A stretch of DNA of 8,612 nucleotides from the NCBI GenBank assembly GCA_964533785.1, contig CAZHNG010000290.1, forward strand, positions 1-8,612, given 5' to 3'. The notes under the pieces were generated by a model that saw nothing but the letters and a program-made list of their open reading frames with translations, searched no databases and was not told the DNA's origin. Every line of letters starts with the position of its first letter. Within the stretch, counting starts at the first letter, position 1. Origin of the DNA: JANQRV01 sp964533785. Its GTDB lineage: Bacteria; Bacteroidota; Bacteroidia; Chitinophagales; Saprospiraceae. The translations under genes were made by a program, and so were the position numbers. This document shows positions 1 to 6,561 of the stretch, in pieces.

Positions 1-81
1 GTATAAAATTTGCCGCTTGTAGCCGTTTGATGATCCCGCCGAACAAGTCTAATAACTAGGACTGCAGATGCCAGGTTGCAT

Positions 82-109
82 GAGATTGGAGATGAGTGAT
101 TTGGGATTA
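82..109. repeat. Weak 7-bp periodic GA-rich stretch
   Basis: Four adjacent 7-base units (GAGATTG, GAGATGA, GTGATTT, GGGATTA) share a G.GAT core. Neighbouring units agree at only 4-5 of 7 positions, so the periodicity may be chance. The stretch lies in the non-coding 138 bases downstream of the GT-C-like gene. In the remainder of that stretch I see nothing else I can support. Confidence 0.25.
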
Positions 110-138
110 TCAGTAGAATAATTCTCTAGTCAATCTCT

Positions 139-2004
139 TTAATCGGAATAAGTTTTAACTCGAAGATTACTAACTAAAATATCATCCAGGTACAGTTTCT
201 GGCCATGCTGGTTTTTGATCAGTAAACGTCCTTTCCAATATTTATTTACCCTGTTCGGTACTTTCACTCTAAAGGTGACGGTATCCCAAATGCCTGCTTT
301 TCCTGCCGTCCAGATCGAATAATTATCGTTTCCGATGTGGCTGGAAATTTTGAGGGTTTTTTCCTTCCTTACCTTTCCTTTTTTATCCAGAAACTGAATG
401 CCGAAGCGAAGACAGCGGTCACGTTGCCAAAACTGGTCAGAGGGGTGCATGTAAGTACCCACTTTTAATTCTATCCAATCTCCGCTCCTAATATCTTCTC
501 CTAGTTGAAAAAGAGGGAAATAGCTAATTTCTTCATTACGGGTTAGGTAAGCATAGTTACCTGAATGCTTTATGTTGGTAACAACAGCCATTTGGTGGTT
601 AGTAGCTTCGAAGTTTTCGGAATACAGAGTATCTATAAAAGTCAATTCAGCGGAATCAATTTGGACTTCCTGGGTATCATAGGCGACCAGGGACCTTTTC
701 GTAGGCTTCACCAGCCCTAGTGTTTCGTAATAAAACCCAGGATTCCCACGCTCTGACCAAATAATACCTTCACGCATCTGCCAGGTTTGGAATAGGTTGA
801 GCCCGGTAAAAAACAGAAAAGCAAAGAAGGGTAGCCAGGCAAGAAAGCGACGCTTGAGTAACTCTGTGTAGCAAGCGGCTAATCCAAAAGCAAGTAAGGG
901 ATATGTCTCTACCATCGGACGGGAGCCCAGGCCTGGAAAATAACTCCAAGCATAATAGGAATAGTGAATGTAAACGTGCAATCCTACAAATAATAAAAGA
1001 GGGAGTACTATTGCTTTAGTATATCTTGCTAACATGAACAGACCGATCATACTAAAGGCCATAACCGGCGTATAAATAAGCCAACCGTTTCTAAAGTGGA
1101 ACCATCCCTTCCAGATATTAGGCTGAAGAAAGTTAAAGCCTTCTCCCTGATATGGATTGAATACTAGTTTTCCACTGACATACTGCCAATAAAGAAATTG
1201 TACCGAAAAGACCAGTAAAAAACCAATTATTGCTGGGAGCAATAAGAGGTATTGTTTGGCAAAAAAATGAATTCTATTCTTGAATTGAGACCAGGTGGTT
1301 ATTCCCCACAGTAGCGGAATAAGTGCACTGATAAGCTCCGGAACGCGAGTTAAGGTAATCAAGCCTACTGTTCCGCCAATAGCAAGACTTTTTATCCAGG
1401 TTGGTTTTTCATAAAACGCGATGGTAAAAAACAACAAAAGGCAATAGTCAAAAAATAAAAAGCCGTGAGCCATGGTTACGTAGGTAGACTGAAAGAAAAG
1501 ATTGGTTGCCAAAGCAATGGTGAGCACAACCAGAGCGGTGACCCTTTTTGAGAAAAAACGTTCAAGGATACTTATCAATAGAAAGAAGCCAGTAAGCACG
1601 TAAAAGATGGCTGATAAGCCCGTGACTAATAAGTATGGCTTACTCCAACCGTTGGCAGGAAAAGTTTTTGAACAAAGGGAGTAAGCATGCGCAATTAGAA
1701 AAAAGGGAGCTTCCATTACCGGCACTCCCAGGGTATATTTTATGTAACGTTTACCTTTTGGCGTGAGCCTGATACCGTATGGATCTTCGCGCGGGTCTTG
1801 TGTTTTAGGGCTAGTTTCCAGCAATGTAGAAATGCTTGTATCGTAATCACCGGTGTCACCATTAATAAAAAATGAAACGAGGTGCAGGTAATAGCCATTA
1901 GAATCTCCAAAATAAAGGGTTGTTTTCCAACGGTCTAATAGGACATAACCACTGATGTATACAATTACAATGAACAGTAGTAATAGAACACGATGGTTTT
2001 TCAT
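139..2004 (-). CDS. Polytopic GT-C-like membrane protein with C-terminal beta-rich domain
   Basis: This 621-residue inner-membrane protein probably belongs to the GT-C superfamily, which transfers sugars or other groups from polyprenyl-phosphate donors on the outer face of the membrane. Residues 6-23 form the first membrane helix. An extracytoplasmic loop follows with an acidic motif (GDSNGYYLH, 33-41) and YIKYTLGVP (88-96). About ten further hydrophobic segments run to about residue 405. Between them lie NPYQGEGFNF (283-292), RNGWLIYTP (305-313) and an aromatic loop ending GLGSRPMVETYPL (358-370), motifs I associate with uncharacterised Bacteroidota GT-C-like proteins. Residues about 451-619 are soluble and rich in beta strands. 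They have an NFEA...SGNYAYL start and a YLDDI motif (605-609) near the end, like carbohydrate-binding or galactose-binding beta-sandwich folds. The gene is last in a leftward run, 57 bp after the lipoprotein gene. The TAA stop is at 139-141. Donor and acceptor are unknown. The superfamily call is fairly safe, enzymatic activity is not. Confidence 0.7.
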   Translation of the reverse strand: MKNHRVLLLLFIVIVYISGYVLLDRWKTTLYFGDSNGYYLHLVSFFINGDTGDYDTSISTLLETSPKTQDPREDPYGIRLTPKGKRYIKYTLGVPVMEAPFFLIAHAYSLCSKTFPANGWSKPYLLVTGLSAIFYVLTGFFLLISILERFFSKRVTALVVLTIALATNLFFQSTYVTMAHGFLFFDYCLLLFFTIAFYEKPTWIKSLAIGGTVGLITLTRVPELISALIPLLWGITTWSQFKNRIHFFAKQYLLLLPAIIGFLLVFSVQFLYWQYVSGKLVFNPYQGEGFNFLQPNIWKGWFHFRNGWLIYTPVMAFSMIGLFMLARYTKAIVLPLLLFVGLHVYIHYSYYAWSYFPGLGSRPMVETYPLLAFGLAACYTELLKRRFLAWLPFFAFLFFTGLNLFQTWQMREGIIWSERGNPGFYYETLGLVKPTKRSLVAYDTQEVQIDSAELTFIDTLYSENFEATNHQMAVVTNIKHSGNYAYLTRNEEISYFPLFQLGEDIRSGDWIELKVGTYMHPSDQFWQRDRCLRFGIQFLDKKGKVRKEKTLKISSHIGNDNYSIWTAGKAGIWDTVTFRVKVPNRVNKYWKGRLLIKNQHGQKLYLDDILVSNLRVKTYSD

Positions 2005-2061
2005 CTGAAGCTATTTCAACAAATACAGGTCACCCCTTCTGGAAGTCACGGCACCACTGAT

Positions 2062-2910
2062 CTATAAAATTTTATCCCAATGCAAATAAGTAGGGTTACT
2101 TTCTTTTCCAGGCAGTTGGTCTTTGAGCATTTCAAGGTATTTGACTTTCTCTCTTAAGAAAGTGCTTTGTTCCTTTTCAATAAATTGATTAACCGCTGCT
2201 TTCTCTTCAAATGACATAGATCCGTCTTCTTGCAGGACATTCATTAAATAATCAATACCGTCACTCCATACTTTCATCGCAGATAACTGGCACATCAGGA
2301 AATAGGTCTCTACTGCCGGCACGGCAGGTTTTACTTCAGCCTTAGCATTTTCTAAAACCAACATGGCTTGTTCAATTTTTGAAGATTTTTCTGCTTCTAG
2401 ATTGTGGATCTGTGTCATGAAGAATTGCTTGGCTTCTTCCGTATCGTCATTCAGCTGGCTTTTGCGGTTAAACAGTTCATCATTGACCTGGTCAGTTAAG
2501 ATCAGCCCTTCCATAGCGACCATAACGGCTTTATCCCGGGGCATATAAAGACCCGCCTTTTCATAACTTCTGAATAGTTGCAAAGCAGCGTTAGCGGAGC
2601 TATCAGCTTTGGCATAGCGTTTCAGTTTCCATTCGCAAAGTGCTTTAAGGGCGTAGGCGTTGGCAAGTACGGAATCTTTGCGTAGCCGGCCTTTTTGTTT
2701 TAGCGCTTCTTTTACTTCCGCATAAGCCAGATTGTAATAGCTACTTGGAGAAATGGCATTAAAGTTATTGAAATCAAAAACAGATTTGTTTTCAATATTT
2801 GCTCCTTTGCTGAATAGATCCTGTGCCCGGTCTAATGGAACCAGCGAAGCACAACTTTGTAGCGCAATTATCAAGGCTACTACTAACGTTCTTGTAATGA
2901 GGTTAAGCAT
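2062..2910 (-). CDS. Lipoprotein with helical, TPR-like region, function unknown
   Basis: This 282-residue protein starts with a short signal sequence whose lipobox LQSC predicts lipidation at Cys20. The next residues are Ala and Ser, with no Asp at +2, so outer-membrane rather than inner-membrane retention is the default expectation. The mature part looks almost wholly alpha-helical. Residues about 58-112 read like one or two TPR-type helical hairpins (YYNLAYAEVKEAL, then ANAYALKALCEWKLKRYAKA). Residues about 150-190 and 235-265 are charged helices able to form coiled coils. No catalytic motif is visible, so a scaffold or partner-binding role is more likely than an enzyme. The gene lies 27 bp after the 859-residue gene and 57 bp before the GT-C-like gene on the same strand, which suggests co-transcription. 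The ATG at 2908-2910 puts the hydrophobic stretch right at the N-terminus, as expected. I do not recognise a named family. Confidence 0.75.
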   Translation of the reverse strand: MLNLITRTLVVALIIALQSCASLVPLDRAQDLFSKGANIENKSVFDFNNFNAISPSSYYNLAYAEVKEALKQKGRLRKDSVLANAYALKALCEWKLKRYAKADSSANAALQLFRSYEKAGLYMPRDKAVMVAMEGLILTDQVNDELFNRKSQLNDDTEEAKQFFMTQIHNLEAEKSSKIEQAMLVLENAKAEVKPAVPAVETYFLMCQLSAMKVWSDGIDYLMNVLQEDGSMSFEEKAAVNQFIEKEQSTFLREKVKYLEMLKDQLPGKESNPTYLHWDKIL

Positions 2911-2937
2911 AATTGAGGTTTATTATTGTCATCTAGG

Positions 2938-5517
2938 TTAAACAAAATCATTTTGACTTTCCAAAGCTATTAGCAACTCTTCGGTCGTATTTATTACGTT
3001 CCTTACGTATAGATCAATAGCAGACTTCAGGTTTTTTAGTACCTGATCGACGGCTGATTTTTCACCATTGGTTTCGGTAAGCGAAGTGAGGAAAAAACTG
3101 ATCAATTCATTGAATACATCTGCTTGGGTAAGGTTCCACTTTGTTTCTTCCTTGAGATTTTCATCGTAGAGAATGATGAAGAATGATTCCAGCGAATATT
3201 CAATAACCAATTGTTTTTGCAAACCAGGCTGTGTTTCGATGGAAAGTGACAATTCTTTTTTAACAGAAGTGGCCTGAAACGCCTCTTCAACAAGATAACG
3301 GATGACAAGGTAAGGGATTTTTTCTCTGCTAGGAATAGACTCCAGCGCAACAAAAATGGATCGGAGGACTTCAAATACGTCTTTGGTTCCATTACGAACC
3401 CAAACTGGATGAGAAATAACCTTTTCAAAAACAAGATCAATGATATCCAACAACTGGTAATCCGTCAACGAAGGCTTCCACTTACCGACGCTTGGCGGTT
3501 GTGAAACAGCTTCCAGTATTTGTTGCAAAGCAAAAACCAACAAATGCTCAGTCTCTTCTTCCTTTACATCGATCAGTACGTCAAGATTACCAGAAGTATT
3601 TTTGAGTACCAGCCTTATAATTTCCGGCAATAAATTACTTCTTTCCAGGGAAGTAGTACGGAGGGCATGTGCGGTGTCTGAAATAATTTTCACAAAGAAG
3701 TCATCTTTAACAATGAGTTCGGTATGTTCATCAAGGACTACGATCGCTGAATCAATAAACTGATCCGCTAAAGTGCGGCTGAAACCGGCAGAATAATCGA
3801 TTCCCGAATCTTCAAACAGCAAAAGCTGGATCAATATTAACCCTTTTTTGTTGGGATTTGCGCGTAGCACGGAGGCTAAGCCATAATCGAGTATATCAGC
3901 GAGTAGTTCGAATTTACTATTATCAGCAGTGGCCGGATTTTTGTAAACGAAGGAGAAGATCAGGTCAAGGGCTTTGTCGAGGATAGCCACTTCGGTTTGC
4001 CCATCTCCCCATTTAACCAGGTTAAGTACACGATTGCTGGTAGCAACGGTGCGCAGGTTTAGCTCTAATAGCCAGTTGAGGGTATCATGGCTAAAGCGTT
4101 GTTGTTGTGGTATGTTGCCCAGTGCATTTAAAGTTGTCCCCAAAACGGTAGATAATACGGAAGTGTTTTGGTCTTCTGTTTTCACAAGCCACTCGGGGTG
4201 GGCGATTATGTCATCAGTAAGGCTATAAACAATGTCGAGAATCTGGGTATTAGAAAGGTTGAATATCCATTCCCCGGAGACGGGATCTTTCTGTGCAAGA
4301 ACACCAAGGATTTGCTGCAGAGCATTGACTAACAGGTTTTCAGCGCCTTCTGGTGTTTCTTTCCAGAATAAGTCAACACTGAGAGAGGCTTTTTCAATGA
4401 TAAGACGAATAAACTCTGGTGCCAGCCCGGGGCGGTCAATCCCGGATTGGGCCATGGCCAGGCTCACCTCTTTTATAATATTTTTGATCCCATCTTGATT
4501 ACTGATTAATTGAGGATACTCTGAAAGGGTAGTAAATGCACTTTTGATGATACCGTCCAAAGCGTCGATCGTGAATACCTCTTTTAAATTAATACCCGAA
4601 TGGTCATCTTCCAGGATAGTATCGAGTAAGGCTAAGCCGGTATTCGAAACCAATTGACTGGCGCCTTCATTGGTACCGAATAGTTGCCTGGTATTCGTGA
4701 AGGTGTACTCTCCGGCATTTTTGATAAGTCCCCTCAGAATTATTTGTCCCCAATTGATGATTTCCTCCCGCTGGCTACGGATCATTCCTTCATCAATTTT
4801 GCCGTATATATCGTTTGCAACTCCCTTGGCAGCAGCTTTGATTAAATTTTGTAATTGCTCGTCCCCCACAATTTCCGGCGCCAGCTCATTAACTGATTCT
4901 GCAGCAGCAGCAAAAAGACGCGGCATCAGGACATGAGAAATTCTTCTTTTTAGTTTATCGTCTTCGGCAAAATTAATTTCATCGAGTGCTGAAAGAAAGT
5001 GCTTGATGGCCCTACCGTGCGCCGAATGAACATTAATGGCACCGGGAACTTGATGGAAATAATCGATTCCCAGTTCAATAATAGACCCTGCCACTAGTTG
5101 TAAAGCTGAAGTCCTGGTATACCGATCATTTTGCCATTGTTTAAGGTGTAATATTTGCAAGGCTTCCTCTTCAGAAATATTTGGTCCGCCGGTATTATCA
5201 ATCGTCAATTCAAAGAATATATCATAATATTCCCGGTATTCTTCCAGTTCCTCTGCACTTAAGCGTTCTCTTTTGGCCTTTTCGTGTAGCAATTTAAGTC
5301 TTTCTGTTTCTTGAAATTTCAGGAAATTTTTGCCGGCTGCCTCAAAAAAGAAAGCAATTTTAGTTTCATTGGCATTACTATCAAAAGAAGGTAATGGAAG
5401 AATGAGTTCTTTACTCTGCAGTTTTTGGGCGTAGGCTCTACGGAAACGCGTTCCCAGTCTGATTGAAGAATTAATGGCAAAAAGGATCGCATTAGCGGAG
5501 ATGGTTGATGTAGCCAT
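2938..5517 (-). CDS. Large all-helical protein with internal duplication, function unknown
   Basis: I do not recognise this 859-residue protein. It has no signal peptide and no convincing membrane helix, so it is probably cytoplasmic. Residues 8-30 (ANAILFAINSSIRLGTRFRR and on) form a possible amphipathic, basic helix. Residues about 66-102 are a highly charged helix of coiled-coil type. The rest is regular alpha helix, with hydrophobic patches separated by short polar turns, as in helical-repeat solenoids. Two segments, residues about 284-497 and 548-757, align nearly without gaps at an offset of 263-265. Shared landmarks are GL.L...LE/FD..SGI, LAPEFIRLI/LLPEIIRLV, ALQQIL, a Trp then L[ST], LDI[VI] and HP.W. 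A third partial copy covers residues 766-812. No nuclease, ATPase, kinase or protease motif is visible. The gene is first of the leftward run, 27 bp before the lipoprotein gene and 165 bp after the acetyltransferase gene. The ATG at 5515-5517 is the first in-frame start supported. Confidence 0.75.
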   Translation of the reverse strand: MATSTISANAILFAINSSIRLGTRFRRAYAQKLQSKELILPLPSFDSNANETKIAFFFEAAGKNFLKFQETERLKLLHEKAKRERLSAEELEEYREYYDIFFELTIDNTGGPNISEEEALQILHLKQWQNDRYTRTSALQLVAGSIIELGIDYFHQVPGAINVHSAHGRAIKHFLSALDEINFAEDDKLKRRISHVLMPRLFAAAAESVNELAPEIVGDEQLQNLIKAAAKGVANDIYGKIDEGMIRSQREEIINWGQIILRGLIKNAGEYTFTNTRQLFGTNEGASQLVSNTGLALLDTILEDDHSGINLKEVFTIDALDGIIKSAFTTLSEYPQLISNQDGIKNIIKEVSLAMAQSGIDRPGLAPEFIRLIIEKASLSVDLFWKETPEGAENLLVNALQQILGVLAQKDPVSGEWIFNLSNTQILDIVYSLTDDIIAHPEWLVKTEDQNTSVLSTVLGTTLNALGNIPQQQRFSHDTLNWLLELNLRTVATSNRVLNLVKWGDGQTEVAILDKALDLIFSFVYKNPATADNSKFELLADILDYGLASVLRANPNKKGLILIQLLLFEDSGIDYSAGFSRTLADQFIDSAIVVLDEHTELIVKDDFFVKIISDTAHALRTTSLERSNLLPEIIRLVLKNTSGNLDVLIDVKEEETEHLLVFALQQILEAVSQPPSVGKWKPSLTDYQLLDIIDLVFEKVISHPVWVRNGTKDVFEVLRSIFVALESIPSREKIPYLVIRYLVEEAFQATSVKKELSLSIETQPGLQKQLVIEYSLESFFIILYDENLKEETKWNLTQADVFNELISFFLTSLTETNGEKSAVDQVLKNLKSAIDLYVRNVINTTEELLIALESQNDFV
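3247..3876 (-). repeat. Internal protein duplication, copy B (residues ~548-757)
   Basis: This is the second copy of the duplicated unit. Landmarks match copy A at an offset of 263-265 residues: GLILIQLLLFEDSGI (559-573), LLPEIIRLV (629-637), ALQQIL (663-668), Trp680, LTDYQLLDII (684-693) and HPVWV (703-707). A partial third copy follows at residues 766-812 (bases 3082-3222). It keeps the leading hydrophobic helix, Trp794 and the LTQADVF turn, but has lost ALQQIL. Confidence 0.65.
4027..4668 (-). repeat. Internal protein duplication, copy A (residues ~284-497)
   Basis: This is the first copy of a roughly 210-residue duplicated unit inside the 859-residue protein. Landmarks are GLALLDTILEDDHSGI (294-309), LAPEFIRLI (365-373), ALQQIL (399-404), Trp417, LSNTQILDIV (421-430) and HPEWL (440-444). 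The resemblance to copy B is seen in protein and is much weaker in DNA, so the duplication is old. Boundaries are approximate. Confidence 0.65.
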
Positions 5518-5682
5518 GAGATGCTTAGGTTTTTTTGCTTTATTTTGATGATATTATATGCGTCAGCTTAACTAATGGGTAGCAATACCTTTTTCCATCG
5601 GTTAGGCTGGCCTTATTGAAATTTTACGGATGGAAAATTGGGGAGTTACTTAGTTTCGAATATGAAGTCGAGTTATACGAAA
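5518..5682. promoter_or_regulatory. Intergenic gap with a 9-bp inverted repeat, likely holding the leftward promoter
   Basis: The promoter of the leftward three-gene run should lie here, unless the run is read through from the acetyltransferase gene. I find no TAnnTTTG match on the minus strand. A TATAAT-like hexamer on that strand, about 40 bp upstream of the start codon, has no convincing -35 partner. The clearest structure is a perfect inverted repeat, TTTTCCATC at 5591-5599 and GATGGAAAA at 5629-5637, separated by 29 bp. No T-run follows on either strand, so it does not look like an intrinsic terminator. It may be an operator or chance. Confidence 0.3.
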
Positions 5683-6261
5683 TTACACTTTTACGAATTC
5701 GGGTCTGGTTAATGCCAGCAGCATAAGATCGGCTAAATCTCCGGATTTGAGCCGGTAGTGAGACCGGAGATCTCCTTCGCGCCTGAAGCCGCATTTTCGT
5801 ACCAATCTTTGGCCGTTATAATCATCTGAAAGGGTGGTGAAAAAAATTTTCTCCATTTGCAATTGTTGAAAAGCAAATTCTAGTGTAGTGTAGAGTGCCT
5901 CAGTCATGATACCCTGCCCGCTAAAAGATTTATCAATTAAGAACTCCGTTTGAGCTTTTGGCAGGTTCCAGTCAATATCAAAAAAACGAATAAATCCAAT
6001 TAGCTGAGCCGTTTCTTTATCCCAAACGCCAAAACTGAATTCTACCTGTAATAACCATGAAGCAAACTTATTCCTAACAAAAAATTCCGCATCTTTGATC
6101 GTCTTGATATGTTTTACCTTTTCAGCGTGATAATCGCTTAACCAGCTGATGTTATTGTTCAATAATTCGAAAACTACTTCACCATCATTTTCACGGAACC
6201 GGCGAACTACGGTGCGTGCCGTTAGGAGAGCGGTATCTACACTAAGTAATCTTTCTTGCAT
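5683..6261 (-). CDS. GNAT-family N-acetyltransferase, RimJ/RimL-like
   Basis: This 192-residue protein has the length and layout of the RimJ/RimL-like branch of GNAT acetyltransferases, which move an acetyl group from acetyl-CoA to an amine on a protein N-terminus or small molecule. The N-terminal strand LLTARTVVRRF (12-22) matches the usual opening of this branch. Residues about 76-96 form the central strands (FGVWDK, then LIGFIRFFDI). SGQGIMTEAL (114-123) is the acetyl-CoA pyrophosphate-binding loop and following helix. NGQRLVRKCGFRREGDLR (149-166) is the characteristic late motif, and HYRLKSGDLADLMLLAL finishes the fold. The substrate cannot be told from sequence. Homologues act on ribosomal proteins, antibiotics or metabolites. 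The start ATG is at 6259-6261 and the TAA stop at 5683-5685. The gene stands 165 bp from the next leftward gene and is transcribed away from the cyclase, so it may be its own unit. Confidence 0.88.
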   Translation of the reverse strand: MQERLLSVDTALLTARTVVRRFRENDGEVVFELLNNNISWLSDYHAEKVKHIKTIKDAEFFVRNKFASWLLQVEFSFGVWDKETAQLIGFIRFFDIDWNLPKAQTEFLIDKSFSGQGIMTEALYTTLEFAFQQLQMEKIFFTTLSDDYNGQRLVRKCGFRREGDLRSHYRLKSGDLADLMLLALTRPEFVKV

Positions 6262-6343
6262 TTTAAAACGCTATTGTGCTCTAAAGTTAGAAAATTCTCT
6301 TGATTAAGAGTTGTTTTGGGAGTTATTATCTCCGTTGTATTGA

Positions 6344-6368
6344 CAAAACCGTAAACCCATCGGTTTTG
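6344..6368. promoter_or_regulatory. Perfect 8-bp inverted repeat, possible operator or leader hairpin
   Basis: CAAAACCG at 6344-6351 is matched by CGGTTTTG at 6361-6368 around a 9-base spacer. The dyad could be a dimeric regulator site or, if transcribed, a hairpin. No T-run follows on either strand, so an intrinsic terminator is unlikely. Confidence 0.4.
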
Positions 6369-6436
6369 AGCCATTCATATGGCACCAAAAGAACCAGCTC
6401 AAAAAATATTTCAATAGCACTTATTTGTTTTACAGG

Positions 6437-6444
6437 TAATTTTG
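6437..6444 (+). promoter_or_regulatory. Alternative -7 element for the cyclase gene, overlapped by a hairpin
   Basis: TAATTTTG also matches TAnnTTTG perfectly. It overlaps the left arm of a 6-bp inverted repeat (TTTTGC 6440-6445, GCAAAA 6450-6455). No clear -33 TTG is present at normal spacing. A start here would give a leader of about 110 bases. Confidence 0.25.
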
Positions 6445-6479
6445 CTTTGGCAAAACATGAAAATACACCATTCTGAGCA

Positions 6480-6487
6480 TACTTTTG
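6480..6487 (+). promoter_or_regulatory. Candidate Bacteroidota -7 element for the cyclase gene
   Basis: TACTTTTG is a perfect match to the Bacteroidota primary sigma factor -7 consensus TAnnTTTG. A start about 7 bases downstream would give a leader of roughly 65-70 bases before the ATG. No TTG lies at the usual 17-23 base spacing upstream, which weakens the call. Confidence 0.3.
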
Positions 6488-6561
6488 TGTTAATGGGGCG
6501 TTTAGTTCTTTTGCATTAGAAAAAGGTATTGATCTCAGGTCGGTCCTAGTCCATTGAATTC

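Larger units (their letters stand above)
6262..6561. promoter_or_regulatory. Divergent intergenic region rich in inverted repeats
   Basis: This 300-bp gap separates the acetyltransferase (leftward) and cyclase (rightward) genes and must hold promoters for both. No coding potential is evident. It contains a perfect 8-bp inverted repeat with a 9-base loop (6344-6351/6361-6368). A second 8-bp pairing (6364-6371/6397-6404) shares bases 6364-6368 with the first. There is also a 5-bp hairpin (6370-6374/6379-6383) and a 6-bp hairpin with a 4-base loop (6440-6445/6450-6455). Two TAnnTTTG elements face the cyclase. For the leftward gene the best -7 match on the minus strand is a 7-of-8 site at 6282-6289, without an upstream TTG at normal spacing. 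Confidence 0.5.

Noticed and set aside
3..59. An open stretch on the plus strand ending in TAG at 57-59, possibly the tail of a gene entering from the left
   Set aside because: Only 18 codons with no recognisable sequence; random expectation explains it.
2020..2027. Minus-strand TGTATTTG as a -7 element just ahead of the GT-C-like gene
   Set aside because: One mismatch to TAnnTTTG, no TTG at -33 spacing, and it would leave a leader of only a few bases.
2064..2075. 12-base perfect palindrome ATAAAATTTTAT
   Set aside because: It is formed by the last codons and stop of the lipoprotein gene and is AT-only, so chance plus coding constraint suffices.
2363..4936. Several 60-90 codon open frames on the plus strand and one of 112 codons on the minus strand within 2363-4936
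   Set aside because: They lie wholly or almost wholly opposite, or out of frame with, the well-supported lipoprotein and 859-residue genes, and their translations look like shadow sequence (Ser/Arg/Cys-rich, no domain).
6340..6368. TTGACA at 6340-6345 as a sigma70-type -35 box for the cyclase gene
   Set aside because: The hexamer at 17-base spacing is GTTTTG, not a -10 box, and the region is better described by its inverted repeats.
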